NCBI RefSeq assembly: GCF_002009425.1
Contig: NZ_CP019936.1
Location: forward strand, 1,971,297-2,035,296
Direction: 5' to 3'
Origin: Thiosocius teredinicola
Lineage (GTDB): Bacteria > Pseudomonadota > Gammaproteobacteria > Chromatiales > Chromatiaceae
Length of the DNA stretch: 64,000 nucleotides
Position 1 is the first letter of the stretch; every line of letters begins with the position of its first letter. Both the position numbers and the translations under genes were made by a program. The notes under the pieces were generated by a model. The model was not told the DNA's origin. It did not search any database and saw only the letters and a program-made list of their open reading frames with translations. Shown here in pieces: positions 28,498-37,377 of the stretch.

Positions 28498-28611
28498 TGT
28501 TCTTATCCTCCCAAACGCACATCCCGTGATGTGTCACAGCCTACCGCAACTGGCCGCGAACTCCCCTGGGCACGCCGCTCGGTGTTACCAGCGGCTGACC
28601 GCAATCTTGAC

Positions 28612-29175
28612 TCAAGGCAGGAACTGCTTCCAGTGGTTTCTCAAAGCCCGTTCGACGATCTTGCTGTCCTGCCAGTTTAGCGGCAAGAGGGTGGGCAGCG
28701 CGTGAAGGTAGCGGGCAATGACCTGCTTCTGTTGCTCGCTCAGCAGGTCGTAGCGGAGTAGGTCGTATGAGTCCGGTTCATGTTTGGGATACAGAGAGCT
28801 GAGTGTGCCGATCACCCGCATGGATGCCGGCTCATACTGTTGCAGCACCGACAGCATCAATGCAGGTATGTAATAGCGCCAGCCTTCGGGGTCGAGGTGG
28901 GCGATGTTGTTGCGCTCAAGCTCGGCCCAGGGCACTGCGTTCCAGGCATCCGTGACCTCCGACAGCGGCAGCTCTCGATATGCCTGCTCGCTGATGTTGT
29001 TGCAGTAGTCGTCAAGCGCCTCAGCCTGCCGCAGGCTGAGGCCTCCGCCGAGTGTCACCCCGGCAAACGCGGTGCGAACTTCGCGTTCGAGATGCTCGCG
29101 TGTTTGTATGGGCGCTTTCACGGTGGGGCGATCAATTGGGTAAGCAGGGTAAAGAACAGCCGGTATGTGCGGCAT
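28612..29175 (-). CDS. DUF6714-like uncharacterised protein
   Basis: The 187-residue cytoplasmic protein is helical. The conserved-looking region is LDPEGWRYYIPALMLSVLQQ, following GVTLGGGLSLRQAEALDDYC. This pattern, a Leu-rich segment then a GxRYYxPAxM motif, resembles DUF6714 proteins. These are unstudied and often found near toxin-immunity or defence genes. It lies 114 bp upstream of the TIR-like gene on the same strand, so the two may be co-transcribed. Confidence 0.6.
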   Translation of the reverse strand: MPHIPAVLYPAYPIDRPTVKAPIQTREHLEREVRTAFAGVTLGGGLSLRQAEALDDYCNNISEQAYRELPLSEVTDAWNAVPWAELERNNIAHLDPEGWRYYIPALMLSVLQQYEPASMRVIGTLSSLYPKHEPDSYDLLRYDLLSEQQKQVIARYLHALPTLLPLNWQDSKIVERALRNHWKQFLP

Positions 29176-29220
29176 GGTCGATAAGGAGGTGGGACAGTAA
29201 GAGCTTGGGCAGTTGCACGT

Positions 29221-29445
29221 TCACAAGCCCTCGAAATAGTGGCAGCTGTTGGCTCGCTGCTTGTCGGCAATCTTGTCGGCGGCAGGCTGGGTGCACTGCT
29301 TGGGCGCGCCGCTGCTGAAGTAACGGCAATTCCGGCAGACGCGGGTCGGTGTGCGGCAGCCAGGGCAGATCGAATCGTACTCATAGCCTGCTGTGCTCAG
29401 TGTGTAGCCGCAGCGCCAACAGATATTTCTCTTTTCCTCGGTCAT
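29221..29445 (-). CDS. Small zinc-ribbon protein
   Basis: Start at 29445 gives 74 residues. The protein has three CxxC knuckles: CWRCG, CPGCR and CRNCR. A QPAADKIADKQRANSCHYF C-terminal segment follows, with two more Cys. The pattern is that of a conserved small protein ending in ADKxRAnxCdYF, seen in many bacteria and of unknown role. It probably binds one or two zinc ions. It lies 45 bp before the next gene on the same strand. Confidence 0.7.
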   Translation of the reverse strand: MTEEKRNICWRCGYTLSTAGYEYDSICPGCRTPTRVCRNCRYFSSGAPKQCTQPAADKIADKQRANSCHYFEGL

Positions 29446-29620
29446 CGCAAACCGCAGCGTCTGAGAGCCTGTCGATGAGCATATCCAATGGCATGATCGG
29501 ATTGCTAGCTTTCGCAGGCGAAAACTCCCATTTCGCAACCGATATCGATCACTCTAAGCTCTGTCCGTCGCGCTGAATCGCCGTCGGCGAGCTACACAGG
29601 GACTAAGCGGCCTGTCCCCA

Positions 29621-30244
29621 TCATCCCGTGATCACGGAGGCGACCGAGCGCCATGCTCGGGTGCCCGCAGGGCTGAGTAGCCAGGCAAACGCCGCGCAGT
29701 TGAGTATCACTGTGGTCCAGAACACAGCGCGGAATGGTTGCTTTCGTGTCTTGTGCCGCAAGCGGTTTTGCGCAAGCAAAGCACCCGGCCAACCTCCAAC
29801 GAGAGCCATCAGGTGCAACGTCGTTTCGCTGGTGCGCCAACTGCGTTGCCGTGCCGCCATTTTGTCGAGCGCGTAAGCGATGAACGTAATCAAGCTGAAC
29901 ATCAGGTAGACAACGAAAACCGACCCCGGCACGACCGCCAAAGCAACGGCAGTGCCGACCGCCGCTAGAAAACCTGTCGCCAAAAAAACGGGTAACAGCG
30001 CCCCTGAGGGCTTTTGGGTTTTTGTGGATTTGCGTGCGCCCGAAATCGCTGCAGCCTCGGCGCATCGTCTGCCGCGCGAATCGGTAGACAGGGAATAAGT
30101 GACGATATCCCCGATGGCCGGGCGACGCGCCCGATTCGCGAACGCTTTGATATGGATGAATACGCGATCGCCACCAGCGAACGGGGTGACGAAGCCATAC
30201 CCTTTTTCGTCGTGCCAAGCGACGATTTTGCCTTTTGTTCGCAC
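29621..30244 (-). CDS. Cold-shock domain / DUF1294 fusion membrane protein
   Basis: The 207-residue protein fuses an N-terminal cold-shock domain to a DUF1294 membrane domain. The first part (1-65) has the RNA-binding motifs KGYGFVTP and VFIHIKAF. The membrane part (about 85-205) has the family motifs YALDKMAARQRSWRTSE and VGGWPGALLAQNRLRHKTRK. This domain pair is common in proteobacteria. The likely role is nucleic-acid binding at the membrane, but it has not been established. It starts 12 bp after the gene upstream, so they probably form an operon. Confidence 0.92.
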   Translation of the reverse strand: MRTKGKIVAWHDEKGYGFVTPFAGGDRVFIHIKAFANRARRPAIGDIVTYSLSTDSRGRRCAEAAAISGARKSTKTQKPSGALLPVFLATGFLAAVGTAVALAVVPGSVFVVYLMFSLITFIAYALDKMAARQRSWRTSETTLHLMALVGGWPGALLAQNRLRHKTRKQPFRAVFWTTVILNCAAFAWLLSPAGTRAWRSVASVITG

Positions 30245-30256
30245 CGGTTCGTTTCT

Positions 30257-30847
30257 CTAGAACAATCGACAAAGCGGTCTGCTGGACCGGTTGGCGGAGC
30301 TATGCGACAAGTCAATCCGAGCGTATGTGGCATGCGCTTCGAGAACACGCTCCACAAGGTCGTCGAATCGGATTTTCAACGTGTTGGAGCTGATATGTAT
30401 AGGGCCACCAAAGAACTTGGCGTTCATCGCCACCACCCGTCGCTTTAACCCCGATGCTTGCTCAATGTACTTTTCCGGATTTTGAACCTCGATGCTGAGG
30501 AATCTCTGATTGTGCATCGTAGTGACCTTGAACCCGATGACATCGGACCACGGGATGAAGCCTGCTGAAACACCGCTGGAGTTGTCGACGATGCCTTTGT
30601 CATCGATGACCATTCCTGGCGTGGTGTCGAACATTTTGCGAAGACCGTAGGCAGTACACAATCCAAAGAATAAGACACCGATCACTGCAACAATTTGCAC
30701 AAACAAGGGGTTTTCCCAACCCACATCTGATGACGCACTCAAATACAGCCATACACCCGCGGCAACAAAGATGCCCGCTGCGAGCGTCAGCAGGAAGATC
30801 TTCTGCTTGCTGAGCGGAACGATGATGGCGGAAGGGCGTGGGGTCAT
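30257..30847 (-). CDS. STM3941-family membrane protein
   Basis: The 196-residue protein has two N-terminal membrane helices (about 18-36 and 50-68). A PH-like cytoplasmic domain follows with PGMVIDDKGIVDNSSG, GFIPWSDVIGF and PIHISSNTLKIRFDDLVE. This order is typical of the STM3941 family of unknown function. The extra C-terminal 20 residues (ARIDLSHSSANRSSRPLCRL) look non-conserved. TTAGGC lies just upstream of its start, similar to the attC-like pattern seen elsewhere in this region. Confidence 0.8.
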   Translation of the reverse strand: MTPRPSAIIVPLSKQKIFLLTLAAGIFVAAGVWLYLSASSDVGWENPLFVQIVAVIGVLFFGLCTAYGLRKMFDTTPGMVIDDKGIVDNSSGVSAGFIPWSDVIGFKVTTMHNQRFLSIEVQNPEKYIEQASGLKRRVVAMNAKFFGGPIHISSNTLKIRFDDLVERVLEAHATYARIDLSHSSANRSSRPLCRLF

Positions 30848-30977
30848 GAGTTGCCTAATGCTGAGCTAGTGGAGGCCGCAGTTCACCAAGTCGATCGCAA
30901 ATAGCTATTTTTGTCTCATCAACGATTCGCCTCACATGAGGTAATTTGTCGGCAACACGGCGCCGACCGTTTATCCT

Positions 30978-31469
30978 CTACATCGATTCATCCAGATGCG
31001 CACTCCAAATCTTTGCTGCCTTTGCGTGTTGATCTACGCCCGTAAAGAATGAGTCTAGCAAGTTGTGAATATCGGATCGTAGATGCTCCGACATATCCAG
31101 TACCTTGGGTCGGTGTACGGCGAAATCTGTGTGGTCGGACAATGGAGTATATGGCACAGCCACGACCACGAACCCCGGGGTATCGCCGTAGCTCCTAAAC
31201 TCAACGATCAGTGCGTCCTTCTTGCCGGCATCCAAATTGATTCGACCGTCAAACACCAATACTGCCGCCGAATAGCCGTTCAGATTGATGTTTAACCTTT
31301 CCTGGCGCGCTGCGACGCCTTGTTCTAATCGATGGTATGCAAGACGTTCCACCACTCTTTCGCCTTTGCCGGAGAGATAGCCATAGATCGGGATGAGTGT
31401 TTCACCATCAGAAACTGACCATACTGCATGGGCCGCTAAGTAGCCCGCCAATATCGCTGCGTTAATCAT
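30978..31469 (-). CDS. Uncharacterised membrane-anchored protein
   Basis: ATG at 31469 follows AAAGGA at suitable spacing and gives 163 residues. An N-terminal anchor (INAAILAGYLAAHAVWSV) precedes a soluble alpha/beta part. That part contains ERLNINLNGYSAAVLVFDGR and a strand pair around DALIVEFRSYGDTPGFVVVA. No family is recognised. It is probably a monocistronic gene. Confidence 0.55.
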   Translation of the reverse strand: MINAAILAGYLAAHAVWSVSDGETLIPIYGYLSGKGERVVERLAYHRLEQGVAARQERLNINLNGYSAAVLVFDGRINLDAGKKDALIVEFRSYGDTPGFVVVAVPYTPLSDHTDFAVHRPKVLDMSEHLRSDIHNLLDSFFTGVDQHAKAAKIWSAHLDESM

Positions 31470-32052
31470 GACAAGTCCTTTTGCGCGATATCTAAGTGTT
31501 CTTAGTAAGAGAATTGTTTGAGTCCAATCCCACGGTAGTACGAAGGTTCGGCGCTGAGAATGCTGCCAGCACGATTTGCGATAGTTTCGGCTCTTCCATC
31601 CACGATATCGCCGCTGTATTAGAACTGGTCCCAAACCAGCGGCAATGTCAAATTTTGGTTGTTACGTGGTTTTGAGACCCAGGCTTTTATCACGTCGTGC
31701 GATCTACCGACAATCCCAGCACCATGTCATTCGAACCAGTGCTCCCATTCCGCACAGTGAATCCGGGTTCATGGCCCTCATTCCGACCCGCGTATTTTGG
31801 AACGTGTTGCAGTGTGTCACAGGGTCTGCGCCATCCGTTCAACCAGCAAGACCTCGTTGAGCGGCTCACCACTGAGAAAGCCTCGATGCGTCGAAATCTC
31901 ACAACAAAGTATCGCGGCCTATTGCCACATAATCTATTGTTCAAGCTCCCTCGCTGTCGGAAGAAAGGTTTTCACCTCCGCGGGTTTCAAGCGAAGCTCG
32001 ATGCGGAGTGCGTGACGCCCGGATCGGCATGCGGAACGGTCTGACCGAACTT
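31470..32052. other. Long intergenic gap with no supported gene
   Basis: This 583-bp stretch holds only short open frames on both strands. The longest is a 115-codon + strand frame at 31697, without ribosome-binding site or recognisable similarity. It may be decayed cassette or mobile DNA. I see no terminator, repeat or tRNA-like fold. Confidence 0.45.
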
Positions 32053-32778
32053 TCATGTGTTGACATCTTTTCCCATCAGCATTTCGTAAACACGTTCTGA
32101 CCGACCTTCCTCGAAACCGCATCTGTCAATGTAGGTTGCCGGATTCGCCCATGTACCAAAGACCAAATCCCATAGCGGTAGGCCATAGTTGTTTGCGTGA
32201 TGGTTCAATTGATGGTGTACCCGGTGCATCTCGGGCCGTTGAACGACATAGCCCACCCATGGCGGCGATTTCGTGTCCGAATGAATATACAGATTAAACA
32301 AGCTTACATAGAGAATGGCCCAAGCCACGGCGGAGCCAGAAAAGCCGAAGATCAGGTATGCCACGCAGCTAGTAATAAGAGTTGCAGCGATGGAATCGAA
32401 CGGATGGGCAAAAAAAGCGGTCAGCGCTTCAATCCGAGATGGGCTGTGATGTAGTTGATGGAAGATTCGCCAAAGGCGATCTGATGCGTGCATGGCACGG
32501 TGCCACCAGTAGGCAACAAGACTCGCCACCAGGAATGTGAGCGCACCGGCGATTGTGGGGTGAAACGACGATTCAAGGTGCCAGATCGAGTTCCCTGCGA
32601 AAACATCCGCGAAAACGTAGCCTGCCCCAATTGCCGCAGACATCTGGAGAATGTTGATCGATGCAGCCAAGATAAGCCATCGGTTGTCGCACGTTGCCTT
32701 CGAAGCCGGTGCAACTACTTCGCGCGTAAAGATCGCCACGAAAACCAGAAATATTACGATATAAACTACAACTTCCAT
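32053..32778 (-). CDS. Fatty-acid hydroxylase / sterol desaturase superfamily protein
   Basis: The 241-residue membrane protein carries the family's di-iron histidine clusters. They are HRAMH (93-97), HQLHH (107-111), HRVHH (185-189) and HH at 193-194. At least four hydrophobic segments surround them. Such enzymes oxidise C-H bonds of lipids at the membrane. The substrate is unknown. The start lies at 32778, about 90 bp from an attC-like half site, so the gene may be cassette-borne. Confidence 0.9.
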   Translation of the reverse strand: MEVVVYIVIFLVFVAIFTREVVAPASKATCDNRWLILAASINILQMSAAIGAGYVFADVFAGNSIWHLESSFHPTIAGALTFLVASLVAYWWHRAMHASDRLWRIFHQLHHSPSRIEALTAFFAHPFDSIAATLITSCVAYLIFGFSGSAVAWAILYVSLFNLYIHSDTKSPPWVGYVVQRPEMHRVHHQLNHHANNYGLPLWDLVFGTWANPATYIDRCGFEEGRSERVYEMLMGKDVNT

Positions 32779-32865
32779 TTTGCTTCTTGCCTCACTCCTT
32801 GGTAAGCGGTGGACGGTGCGGAACGCCGTTTGCGCCAGCGTGGCAAATGGTGCGGTGTGCTGCGT

Positions 32866-32887
32866 GGATTGAACGCTTTGTTAGGTG
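32866..32887 (-). repeat. Integron attC-like half site after the DUF5076 gene
   Basis: On the - strand this reads ACCTAAC followed by AAAGCGTTCAATCC. It matches the R'' box RYYYAAC and the typical L'' arm of integron attC sites (AAAGCGTTCAA). It lies about 100 bp past the 3' end of the DUF5076 gene, where an attC site is expected. The matching GTTRRRY end was not found before the next gene. Confidence 0.5.
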
Positions 32888-32984
32888 TTCAATCGTCAAA
32901 GTACTGCCCTCGTAGATTTGGAGTCCTTTGCTTTATGGCGTCATTAAAATGCCGACGTAATTTTGCTACTGTCTCTGTTTCATC

Positions 32985-33203
32985 TCACCCATGACTTTGC
33001 TTTAAGCCATTTGCGATATGTTGCGCAATGTCGCTTAGTATGTTTCCCCACGCCCATAGTTCATCGACATCGCAATCATCGGCATCCTCGTACATTCCTA
33101 ACAATAAAGAAATATTACAGGTTCCGTTTCCAAGCCAAACTCTGGCCATTTCAGTTGCTTGATCATCGCCATCGTTTTCAGGTGGTATTGGTAATTCATG
33201 CAT
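32985..33203 (-). CDS. DUF5076-family small protein
   Basis: The 72-residue protein starts MHELPIPPENDGDDQATEMA and continues RVWLGNGTCNISLLLGMYED. It ends in WGNILSDIAQHIANGLKQ. These are the features of DUF5076, a small cytoplasmic protein of unknown role. It is bracketed by attC-like half sites, GTTAGGC upstream of its start and ACCTAAC downstream, as for a gene cassette. Confidence 0.85.
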   Translation of the reverse strand: MHELPIPPENDGDDQATEMARVWLGNGTCNISLLLGMYEDADDCDVDELWAWGNILSDIAQHIANGLKQSHG

Positions 33204-33254
33204 TGTTCGACCCGCACTGGGGATCCTGAGTAGACTTTGTGTTGATAGGTCTCC

Positions 33255-33277
33255 GCCTAACGCCCAGCGAATTGACG
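33255..33277 (-). repeat. Integron attC-like half site before the DUF5076 gene
   Basis: On the - strand the sequence is GTCAATTCGCTGGGC then GTTAGGC. It fits an L' arm followed by the R' box GTTRRRY of an attC site. It lies about 50 bp upstream of the DUF5076 start. A near-match R'' (GCGCAAC) lies about 35 bp away, but the arms do not pair well. Confidence 0.5.
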
Positions 33278-33391
33278 GCTAGTGTGGAGCACTTGTTGCG
33301 CCACAATGACTAGGGCAGGCACATGCAGGTGTGGAGGGCGAGATGCCTGCGAGAACCTAGTGAACGACTTGCTGTGCTTTTTGCTCATAAC

Positions 33392-33739
33392 TTATCGAAG
33401 CTCTTGACGCGCCTTGGGACAGAGATAAGGCAAGAGCGTACCTCGTATTCCCAGCTGTGAAGCATGTTCGAGCAGGCAAGTTGAAACAGCGTTTTCTAAC
33501 GCACCACCGTTTTCGACCGCATAATTCAAAAGCTCCGAAAATGCTTTGGTTTTCTTCGGCTGACTTTCGTTCAGATACTCTGCACTCAGAGGGGCGAACG
33601 TGCTAATCACCGAATGATAGGAAAAGTCCCCATCTTCGTAGCCATACTCCTCTCCGCCATTCCATTCTTCGAAAAACCTCGGGAATAGCGCAATAAGACG
33701 ATCTACCAATTCGTTGGGCGCTGCGATTGAATCCTTCAT
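33392..33739 (-). CDS. DUF7674-like small protein
   Basis: The 115-residue acidic protein contains DFSYHSVISTFAPLSAEYL and ends with STCLLEHASQLGIRGTLLPY. It resembles DUF7674 proteins, which are unstudied and sometimes found among immunity genes. I start at the second ATG (33739). The first ATG overlaps GTTATGC, an attC-like R' end, and its neighbour TTCGCTGTTATGC is a common attC boundary. The product may thus be cassette-encoded. Confidence 0.65.
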   Translation of the reverse strand: MKDSIAAPNELVDRLIALFPRFFEEWNGGEEYGYEDGDFSYHSVISTFAPLSAEYLNESQPKKTKAFSELLNYAVENGGALENAVSTCLLEHASQLGIRGTLLPYLCPKARQELR

Positions 33740-34180
33740 AGGCATAACAGCGAATTAGCTCGCGTAACGTCGAAGAGACGTGTACGGCTGCATGGCAAAC
33801 CCGATCAGGCAGTTCGTTCTACCGTATACGCAGTATTCTGAGTTGTGATACCCAGCCGGCTGGGCACATGGAGTTTCCGTCATTGGCGTTGCCGCTTCCT
33901 TTGCGAGTTAGATGGCTAGAACGGCGGTTCCCTGCGATGTTCACTCGGATAGTCGATTCGATCAAGTTTCGTCGGACACGCAGCAAAAAGCCCGGCACAA
34001 GGCCGGGCTGTCATCTTCTACGGGTTTGGTCGTGGTACCTGGCGCGTCAATTGCCGAGCCGGCGACAATCAATGAAGTTGTCGAAAAAGCCTGTGGCTAA
34101 GCGGGATTCATGATTAGGTTTGGTACCGTCAGGACATTGGTCTGCGTCGAGCTCATTGCGTCTGCCATCCTGTCCCTCTA
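33740..34180. other. Gene-poor gap with a terminator
   Basis: About 440 bp without a supported gene. The segment holds the terminator of the - strand PEP-CTERM gene (33985-34009) and a likely attC-like end at its left edge. Short frames here are not supported. Confidence 0.4.
33985..34009 (-). terminator. Terminator downstream of the - strand PEP-CTERM gene
   Basis: AGCCCGGC and GCCGGGCT form an 8-bp stem with an ACAAG loop. On the - strand it is followed by TTTTT, giving a good Rho-independent terminator. The same hairpin with the same loop recurs at 35069. Confidence 0.82.
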
Positions 34181-34801
34181 TCAAATGCGCTTTCGTATCG
34201 CCGGGATTCCGAATAGGAGACCGGCCAAGAGCATGGCGGAGGTCGGCGCAGTGGGTACTGAAACCTCGACCTCCGGGGCTGCGTCAATACCAAACTCGTC
34301 TACGGCCAACGCAGGCGCCCGTGTGCTGGTCGGTATATTGCCGATCGTAAAGCTTACGATCATTGTGTCAAGACCGGTCCAGCTGAGGGTGCCGTCGCCA
34401 CGATCACCCGGTACGGAAGAAGTAATCTGGCCGCCGATGTTTACCAAGTCACCGGTAAGCGTTGTGGGGTCTCCGATATTGAAGTCGGTCAGAAATTCAT
34501 CTGGTGGCAAAACAAAACTGATGCTCAGAAAAAACTCGCTAATTGGTTTATCGAAAGAGAAGGCGACGAATGCGGGGTCGGTATTTAGCAAGTCACGAAA
34601 CGAGGTTGCGCCAAAAGGTTGGGTGTTGCTTGTCGTTAAGGTTACCTCGACATCGCCAAGCGTTGTGGTACCGCTGAACGGAGTTCCCGACCCGAATGCA
34701 AAATCGGAAGTTATCAATGCAGCCGAAACGGTGCCAATGGACCCGATCGATAGACAGATAGCTATAAATATGGCGCGAAGCATGGTTGGAGCGAAGTTCA
34801 C
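34181..34801 (-). CDS. PEP-CTERM-like secreted protein
   Basis: The 206-residue protein has a signal peptide (MNFAPTMLRAIFIAICLSIG...). A beta-rich domain with ITSDFAFGSGTPFSGTTTLG and FFLSISFVLPPDEFL follows. The C-terminus is an exosortase-type sorting signal: a VPTAPTSAMLLAGLLFG helix, then a basic RKRI end. It is a variant of PEP-CTERM. The mature domain looks like a carbohydrate-binding or calyx-like sandwich of unknown function. Confidence 0.8.
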   Translation of the reverse strand: MNFAPTMLRAIFIAICLSIGSIGTVSAALITSDFAFGSGTPFSGTTTLGDVEVTLTTSNTQPFGATSFRDLLNTDPAFVAFSFDKPISEFFLSISFVLPPDEFLTDFNIGDPTTLTGDLVNIGGQITSSVPGDRGDGTLSWTGLDTMIVSFTIGNIPTSTRAPALAVDEFGIDAAPEVEVSVPTAPTSAMLLAGLLFGIPAIRKRI

Positions 34802-35138
34802 TATTTTTCTCCCTATTCAGTTTGAGGCCGGAAAGGCAGATTCCCAGAAAAGGAAAGCGCGTTTTTGCAGCAATGAAATAATCGGGAATTGCTGACAGAC
34901 GGGCCTGCGGGTGCGAGTGGGCAGGCGATGTGACGGGAAGTTCAAGAGGAGGTTGCGGTTCCATCGCCTGTCACTGAGTTTCCTTTCCGAGGTCGATTTT
35001 TCTGTCGGACCAGAATTATATTCGCGTCAAATGCTATTCAATGCAAGTTAGTGAGGCGTGCACGCAATAAAAAAGCCCGGCACAAGGCCGGGCTTTCCAA
35101 TTGGCAATTGCCGCGTCGCCGCAGCGCGATCTATCGAA
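34802..35138. other. Gap between PEP-CTERM gene and acs
   Basis: 337 bp without a supported gene. It must hold the promoter of the - strand PEP-CTERM gene and the terminator of acs (35069-35097). I found no convincing sigma-54 site on the - strand here. Confidence 0.4.
35069..35097 (-). terminator. Terminator downstream of acs
   Basis: The same 8-bp AGCCCGGC/GCCGGGCT hairpin with ACAAG loop as at 33985. On the - strand it is followed by six T residues. It lies about 40 bp past the acs stop. Confidence 0.88.
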
Positions 35139-37085
35139 TCACTTATTCTCGCGATTGTCGATCAGGTTATCGACAACGCCCGGATCGGCGAGGGTAGAGG
35201 TATCACCGAGGTTCTCCAACTCGTTAGCGGCGATCTTACGCAGAATGCGGCGCATGATCTTGCCCGAGCGGGTTTTTGGCAGGCCCGGTGCCCACTGGAT
35301 CAGGTTGATCTTGGCGATCGGACCGATCTCGTTGCGCACCAGTTTCACCAGTTCGCCTTTGAGTTCGTCGGTGCCTTGTTCGCCGGCCATCAGGGTGACG
35401 TAGGCGTAGATGCCCTGACCGGTGAGGTCGTGCGGGTAACCGACAACAGCAGCCTCGGCGACCTTGTCGTGCAGCACCAGTGCCGATTCGATCTCGGCAG
35501 TACCCAGGCGGTGACCGGATACGTTCAACACGTCGTCGACACGGCCGGTGATCCAGTAGTAGCCATCTTCGTCGCGACGTGCGCCGTCACCGGTGAAGTA
35601 GTAACCGGGGAACATCGCAAAGTAGGTTTCGAAGAAACGCTTGTGGTCGCCGTATACGGTGCGCATCTGCGAAGGCCACGGATGCTTGATGGCGAGGTTG
35701 CCTTCGGCCGGGTTGCCGTCGATTTCGTTGCCCTGATCGTCGAGCAGCACCGGCTGCACGCCGAAGAACGGCTTGGTGGCCGAGCCGGGCTTGAGCGGGG
35801 TGGCGCCGGGCAGTGGGGTAAGCATGTGTGCGCCGGTTTCGGTCTGCCACCAGGTGTCGACGATCGGGCAACGCTCGTCGCCGACCACACGGTGATACCA
35901 CTCCCAGGCTTCCGGGTTGATCGGTTCGCCGACGGTGCCGAGCAGGCGCAGTGAAGTGCGCTTGGTTTTCTTGACCGGCTCTTCGCCGGCGCCCATCAGC
36001 GAGCGGATGGCGGTCGGCGCGGTGTAGAAGGTGGCGACGTTGTGCTTGTCGCACACCTGCCAGAAGCGTGAGATATCCGGGTAGGTCGGGATACCTTCGA
36101 ACATCAACGTGATCGCGCCATTGGCCAGCGGGCCGTACACGATATAGCTGTGGCCGGTGACCCAGCCCACGTCGGCAGTACACCAATAGACTTCGCCGTC
36201 TTTGTAATCGAACACGGTCTTGTGCGTCATTGCGGCCTGCAGCAGGTAGCCGCCAGTGGTGTGCAGTACGCCTTTCGGCTTGCCGGTCGAACCCGAGGTG
36301 TACAGGATGAACAGCGGATCGTCTGCGTCCATCTCTTCGGCCGGGCAATCGGCCGACGCGGCGCCAACCGCTTCGTGATACCAAACGTCGCGACCTTCGG
36401 CCCATTCAACCGGTTCGCCGCCGCGCTTCACGACGATGCAGGTATCGACCTGCGGGCAGTTGGCGATGGCGCGATCGGCGTTGGCCTTCAGCGGAACCTT
36501 CTTGCCACCACGCATCGACTGGTCGGAGGTGATGACCACTTTACAGTCTGAATCGTTGATGCGGTCTTTCAACGCGTCGGGCGAAAAGCCGCCGAACACG
36601 ATCGAGTGCACGGCGCCGATGCGGGTACAGGCCAGCATGGCGACAGCGGCTTCAGGGACCATCGGCAGGTACAGCGATACGCGGTCGCCTTTCTTCACAC
36701 CACGGTCTTTCAGCACGTTGGCCAGTTTGCAGACCTCTTCGTGCAACTCCTTGTAGGTTATCTTGCGATCTTCGTTCGGATCGTCACCTTCCCAGATGAT
36801 GGCGACCTGGTCGCCGCGGGTCTCGAGATGACGGTCAAGGCAGTTGTAAGCGACATTGAGTTTGCCGCCTTTGAACCAATTGATATGCAGGTCGTCCTTG
36901 CCATACGACCAGTCGAGTACGGTGTCCCACTTCTTAAACCACGTCAGGTAATTTTCTGCCTGCTCACCCCAGAATCCTGCCGGGTCTTCGACTGAGCGCT
37001 TGTACATCTCCTCGTATTGTTCTGCGGTGACGTTGGCCTGTGCTGCGAATTCGGCGGGTACGGGGTAGGTCTTGACCTCTGACAT
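35139..37085 (-). CDS. acs: Acetyl-CoA synthetase
   Basis: Acs activates acetate to acetyl-CoA through an acetyl-adenylate. The 648-residue protein has the AMP-binding signature ([20 protein letters not shown]). The adenylation-core motifs TWWQTETG and [19 protein letters not shown] are present. The conserved acetylation-site lysine is in [14 protein letters not shown]. The length equals typical Acs (about 650). It is a single gene closed by its own terminator. A pair of ATTGTCGAC repeats lies upstream and may be its operator. Confidence 0.98.
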   Translation of the reverse strand: MSEVKTYPVPAEFAAQANVTAEQYEEMYKRSVEDPAGFWGEQAENYLTWFKKWDTVLDWSYGKDDLHINWFKGGKLNVAYNCLDRHLETRGDQVAIIWEGDDPNEDRKITYKELHEEVCKLANVLKDRGVKKGDRVSLYLPMVPEAAVAMLACTRIGAVHSIVFGGFSPDALKDRINDSDCKVVITSDQSMRGGKKVPLKANADRAIANCPQVDTCIVVKRGGEPVEWAEGRDVWYHEAVGAASADCPAEEMDADDPLFILYTSGSTGKPKGVLHTTGGYLLQAAMTHKTVFDYKDGEVYWCTADVGWVTGHSYIVYGPLANGAITLMFEGIPTYPDISRFWQVCDKHNVATFYTAPTAIRSLMGAGEEPVKKTKRTSLRLLGTVGEPINPEAWEWYHRVVGDERCPIVDTWWQTETGAHMLTPLPGATPLKPGSATKPFFGVQPVLLDDQGNEIDGNPAEGNLAIKHPWPSQMRTVYGDHKRFFETYFAMFPGYYFTGDGARRDEDGYYWITGRVDDVLNVSGHRLGTAEIESALVLHDKVAEAAVVGYPHDLTGQGIYAYVTLMAGEQGTDELKGELVKLVRNEIGPIAKINLIQWAPGLPKTRSGKIMRRILRKIAANELENLGDTSTLADPGVVDNLIDNRENK

Positions 37086-37287
37086 GGCTCCTCCGGGTAG
37101 GATTTATAGAAGTTAGTCGGACATTCTTTGAATTCGGCGAATGGACTGTCAACGTCGCACTGTATTAATTCGCTTGATGATGAGCATTCTGCGATCGTTG
37201 CTTGCGTTGCGACATTCTCAGATTTTTGACGTTCTTGGCGTCGCGGCGCAATTCATCCGAGTGGCAAAGATAAGGGGGGCGACACGC

Positions 37288-37341
37288 ATTGTCGACCTTC
37301 TTTTTGCACTCGCAGCAAAGATATTTTCTATTGTCGACAAT
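37288..37341. promoter_or_regulatory. Paired ATTGTCGAC sites upstream of acs
   Basis: ATTGTCGAC occurs at 37288-37296 and again at 37330-37338. The second is part of a perfect 12-bp palindrome (ATTGTCGACAAT, 37330-37341). The copies are 42 bp apart, close to four helical turns. They lie between the 3' end of the LysR gene and acs, about 200-250 bp upstream of the acs start. This arrangement suggests a dimeric regulator's operator; the factor is unknown. Confidence 0.4.
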
Positions 37342-37377
37342 CGAATTGTTCAAAGTGATCGTGCAACGCTGCGCGTA

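Noticed and set aside
31697-32044. 115-codon + strand frame in the 31470-32052 gap
   Set aside because: No ribosome-binding site and no recognisable similarity; composition looks non-coding.
34110-34895. 261-residue + strand frame opposite the PEP-CTERM-like gene
   Set aside because: The - strand frame has a signal peptide and a sorting signal; the + strand frame has neither.
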